From the NCBI RefSeq assembly GCF_001692445.1, contig NZ_MAQA01000010.1, positions 29,923-93,922 on the forward strand: DNA of 64,000 nt. The letters run 5' to 3'. Each line of letters begins with the position of its first letter. Within the stretch, counting starts at the first letter, position 1. The stretch is from Oerskovia enterophila. Lineage in GTDB: Bacteria > Actinomycetota > Actinomycetes > Actinomycetales > Cellulomonadaceae. Both the position numbers and the translations under genes were made by a program. Positions 62,440 through 64,000 of the stretch are shown piece after piece. Under the pieces are notes generated by a model. That model was not told where the DNA came from. It made no database searches and saw only the letters and a program-made list of their open reading frames with translations.

Positions 62440-63684
62440 TCAGCCCTGCCCCCCGGCACGAGGCGACATCAGCTCCGCGAGGTCGACACCCGCCCGCGCG
62501 AAGCGGTCCTCGGCCGGCGGGAACCCGTCACCGCGCACCAGTCGGCCGCCGGACCGGTGGAACAGGTCCGAGACCTCGACGACCCCCTGCTCCACGCGCC
62601 CCGTCACCCCGACGATCTCGCGGACCTCGCGCCGGCCGTCCGCCGTCACCCCGAGGTGCACGACCACGTCCACGGCGCTCGCGACCGTCGGGACGACGAA
62701 GCGGTCCGACACGTTCTCCCCGGCCAGGAGCGGCAGGGTGCACATCTTGGAGATCGCTTCCCGGGCCGAGTTCGCGTGGATCGTGCACATCCCGGGCACA
62801 CCCGCGTTCAGAGCGATCAGCAGGTCGAAGCTCTCGGCCTCGCGTACCTCCCCGATCACGATGCGGTCCGGGCGCATGCGCAGCGCCTCCTTGACGAGCC
62901 GCCGCAGCGGGATCTCGCCCGTCCCCTCGAGGCTGGGCTGGCGGCACTGCATCGAGACGATGTCTCGCACCGCGAACCGCAGCTCGAACACCTCCTCGCA
63001 CGTGACGACCCGGTCCTGGGACGGGATCGATCCGGCGAGAGCGTTGAGCATGGTCGTCTTGCCCGCCTGGGTCGCCCCGGCGACGAGGACGTTGAGACCG
63101 GCCCGGACCGAGGCGTGCAGGAACGCCGCCGCGTGCGGGGTCAGGGAACCTAGACGCACCAGGTGGTCCAGGTGCGAGGCCCGCACGACGTGCTTGCGGA
63201 TGTTCACCGCGAAGTGCTCGCGGGTCACGTCCGGGATCACCACGTGGAGCCTCTCCCCGCCGGGCAGCGCGGCGTCGACGAACGGGCTCGAGAGGTCGAG
63301 GCGCCGGCCGGAGGACTTGAGCATCTGCTCGACGAGGTCGCGGACCTGCGTCGAGGTCAGGATGGTCGAGGTGAGCTCGGCGCTGCCGCCCCGGGCGACG
63401 AACACCTTGGCGGGCGAGTTGATCCATATCTCCTCGACCTCCGGGTCGTCGAGGTACCTCTGGAGCGGACCGAGCCCCGCGACCGCGTCGAGGACCGCAC
63501 GCACCGCGCCCTGCGCGTCGGCGAGCGGTGGCACGACCCCGAGAGCGGTCCGAGAGTCGTAGTCGGCCAGGGCGTCCGCGACGAGGCGGTCGATCCCGTC
63601 CTTGTCCCGCACCGGGTCCACTCCCCGCCGACGGATCAGCTCGCGCACCTCGGTCTCGAGGATCGTCACACCGCTGGTGCTCAC
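62440..63684 (-). CDS. tadA: Tad/Flp pilus assembly ATPase TadA (CpaF, VirB11-like)
   Basis: A 414-aa secretion ATPase. The N-terminal domain has DPEVEEIWINSPAKVFV. Walker A is GATQAGKTT (203-211), the Asp box is CEEVFELRF, Walker B RMRPDRIVIGEVRE and the His box MCTIHANS. GTG 63684 is chosen because the family begins with the following helix; no good Shine-Dalgarno is seen, and the frame stays open upstream with no similarity. It starts the operon. No CpaE/TadZ gene is adjacent. Confidence 0.95.
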   Translation of the reverse strand: MSTSGVTILETEVRELIRRRGVDPVRDKDGIDRLVADALADYDSRTALGVVPPLADAQGAVRAVLDAVAGLGPLQRYLDDPEVEEIWINSPAKVFVARGGSAELTSTILTSTQVRDLVEQMLKSSGRRLDLSSPFVDAALPGGERLHVVIPDVTREHFAVNIRKHVVRASHLDHLVRLGSLTPHAAAFLHASVRAGLNVLVAGATQAGKTTMLNALAGSIPSQDRVVTCEEVFELRFAVRDIVSMQCRQPSLEGTGEIPLRRLVKEALRMRPDRIVIGEVREAESFDLLIALNAGVPGMCTIHANSAREAISKMCTLPLLAGENVSDRFVVPTVASAVDVVVHLGVTADGRREVREIVGVTGRVEQGVVEVSDLFHRSGGRLVRGDGFPPAEDRFARAGVDLAELMSPRAGGQG

Positions 63685-64000
63685 GTCGTCGTCACGCCCC
63701 CTTGCGTCCCCCTGCACGCCCCCCGCGCAGCCAGCGGCCCCGGTGTCGCGGAGCGGCTGAGCGCCGACACTAGGGCACAACGCCCGGGGCGCGCACGCGC
63801 CCTGTGGACGACGGGTCAGGATCGGCAGCATTCCGCGCCTGGGAGCACTCAGCACTGTCCGGGATGTGGTCACCGTCACGTTCGCTCCGGGCCCGGTCGC
63901 GCTCGTTCGAGCGTCCAGCCACGTTCGACCTGGTGGCGACGACCCCGCCGGGCGACGCCCTCAGCGCCCACCCGACCCCGCCCGGCTTAGGGTCGTGGCC
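63685..64000. other. Non-coding region upstream of the Tad operon
   Basis: This 316-bp stretch has no credible gene. On the minus strand TAGTGT (63767-63772) may be the tadA -10, giving a leader of about 76 nt. On the plus strand a leaderless -10 candidate lies at the right edge. Confidence 0.6.
63988..63993 (+). promoter_or_regulatory. Candidate leaderless -10 element for a gene starting at the right edge
   Basis: TAGGGT is followed by CGTGGCC, and the window ends. Both motif and spacer match the DUF3054 promoter at 28838-28850, so an ATG or GTG is expected directly after position 64000. Confidence 0.35.

Noticed and set aside
63685..63879. N-terminal extension of TadA to 63879
   Set aside because: The extra 65 residues are low complexity and unlike the family; the -10 candidate at 63767-63772 lies inside it.

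Overview
The window is chromosomal DNA of a very GC-rich Gram-positive bacterium in the Actinomycetota. A Micrococcales member near Cellulomonas, Cellulosimicrobium or Oerskovia is most likely. The evidence is the GC-saturated third codon positions, frequent GTG starts, many 1-4 bp stop/start overlaps, the actinobacterial gene orders, a tmRNA tag ending ALAA, several DUF families largely confined to the group, and a SAM-I/IV-variant type riboswitch. No insertion sequence, integrase, prophage, CRISPR array or rRNA was seen. Most genes are core chromosomal genes.

Layout. 1-5.6 kb (all minus strand): a partial RclA-like flavoprotein, tRNA-Ala(GGC), then proA / 51-aa membrane protein / nadD / Pro-Ala-rich membrane protein / rsfS / histidine phosphatase. 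5.6-15.2 kb: a minus-strand accessory block of aldo/keto reductase, a frameshifted MFS exporter, and a peptide-type ABC importer preceded by a luciferase-like monooxygenase; the importer operon carries a SAM riboswitch in its leader. This block lies between proB and proA. 15.2-19.2 kb: proB, obg, rpmA, rplU. 19.2-29.3 kb: dodecin, a TetR/quinone-reductase divergon with three operator-like boxes, trxA, a GPH transporter overlapping a PLP decarboxylase, a NUDIX-like gene plus Pr6Pr membrane protein, ppk2, an ABC-F ATPase and a DUF3054 protein. 29.5-38.1 kb: rdgB-rph-MBL-murI, DUF2017-clpS, pncB, and a DEAH helicase with a DUF3039 protein. 38.2-45.7 kb: an amino-sugar operon (solute-binding protein, two permeases, ROK kinase, nagB), a ROK repressor whose Shine-Dalgarno lies in a palindrome, and a PfkB kinase. 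45.8-49.4 kb: a second LLM oxidoreductase, a DUF4349 lipoprotein, ssrA and a DoxX-like protein. 49.5-56.6 kb: prfB, ftsE, ftsX, an EnvC-like M23 peptidase, smpB and a DUF2207 protein. 56.6-58.6 kb: a WxL-like secreted protein with its DUF916 membrane partner. 58.8-63.7 kb: a complete Tad/Flp pilus operon in the order known from Mycobacterium tuberculosis Rv3659c-Rv3654c.

How the genes work together. NagB, the ROK kinase and the sugar ABC transporter form an amino-sugar uptake and catabolism route. FtsE, FtsX and the coiled-coil M23 protein form a division-site peptidoglycan hydrolysis module. ssrA and smpB (about 2.6 kb apart) and clpS serve ribosome rescue and proteolysis. nadD and pncB both serve NAD synthesis. 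The SAM-riboswitch LLM/ABC operon looks like a sulfur-scavenging unit. At least nine genes have a TAGNNT hexamer 6-7 nt before the start codon, which points to widespread leaderless transcription.
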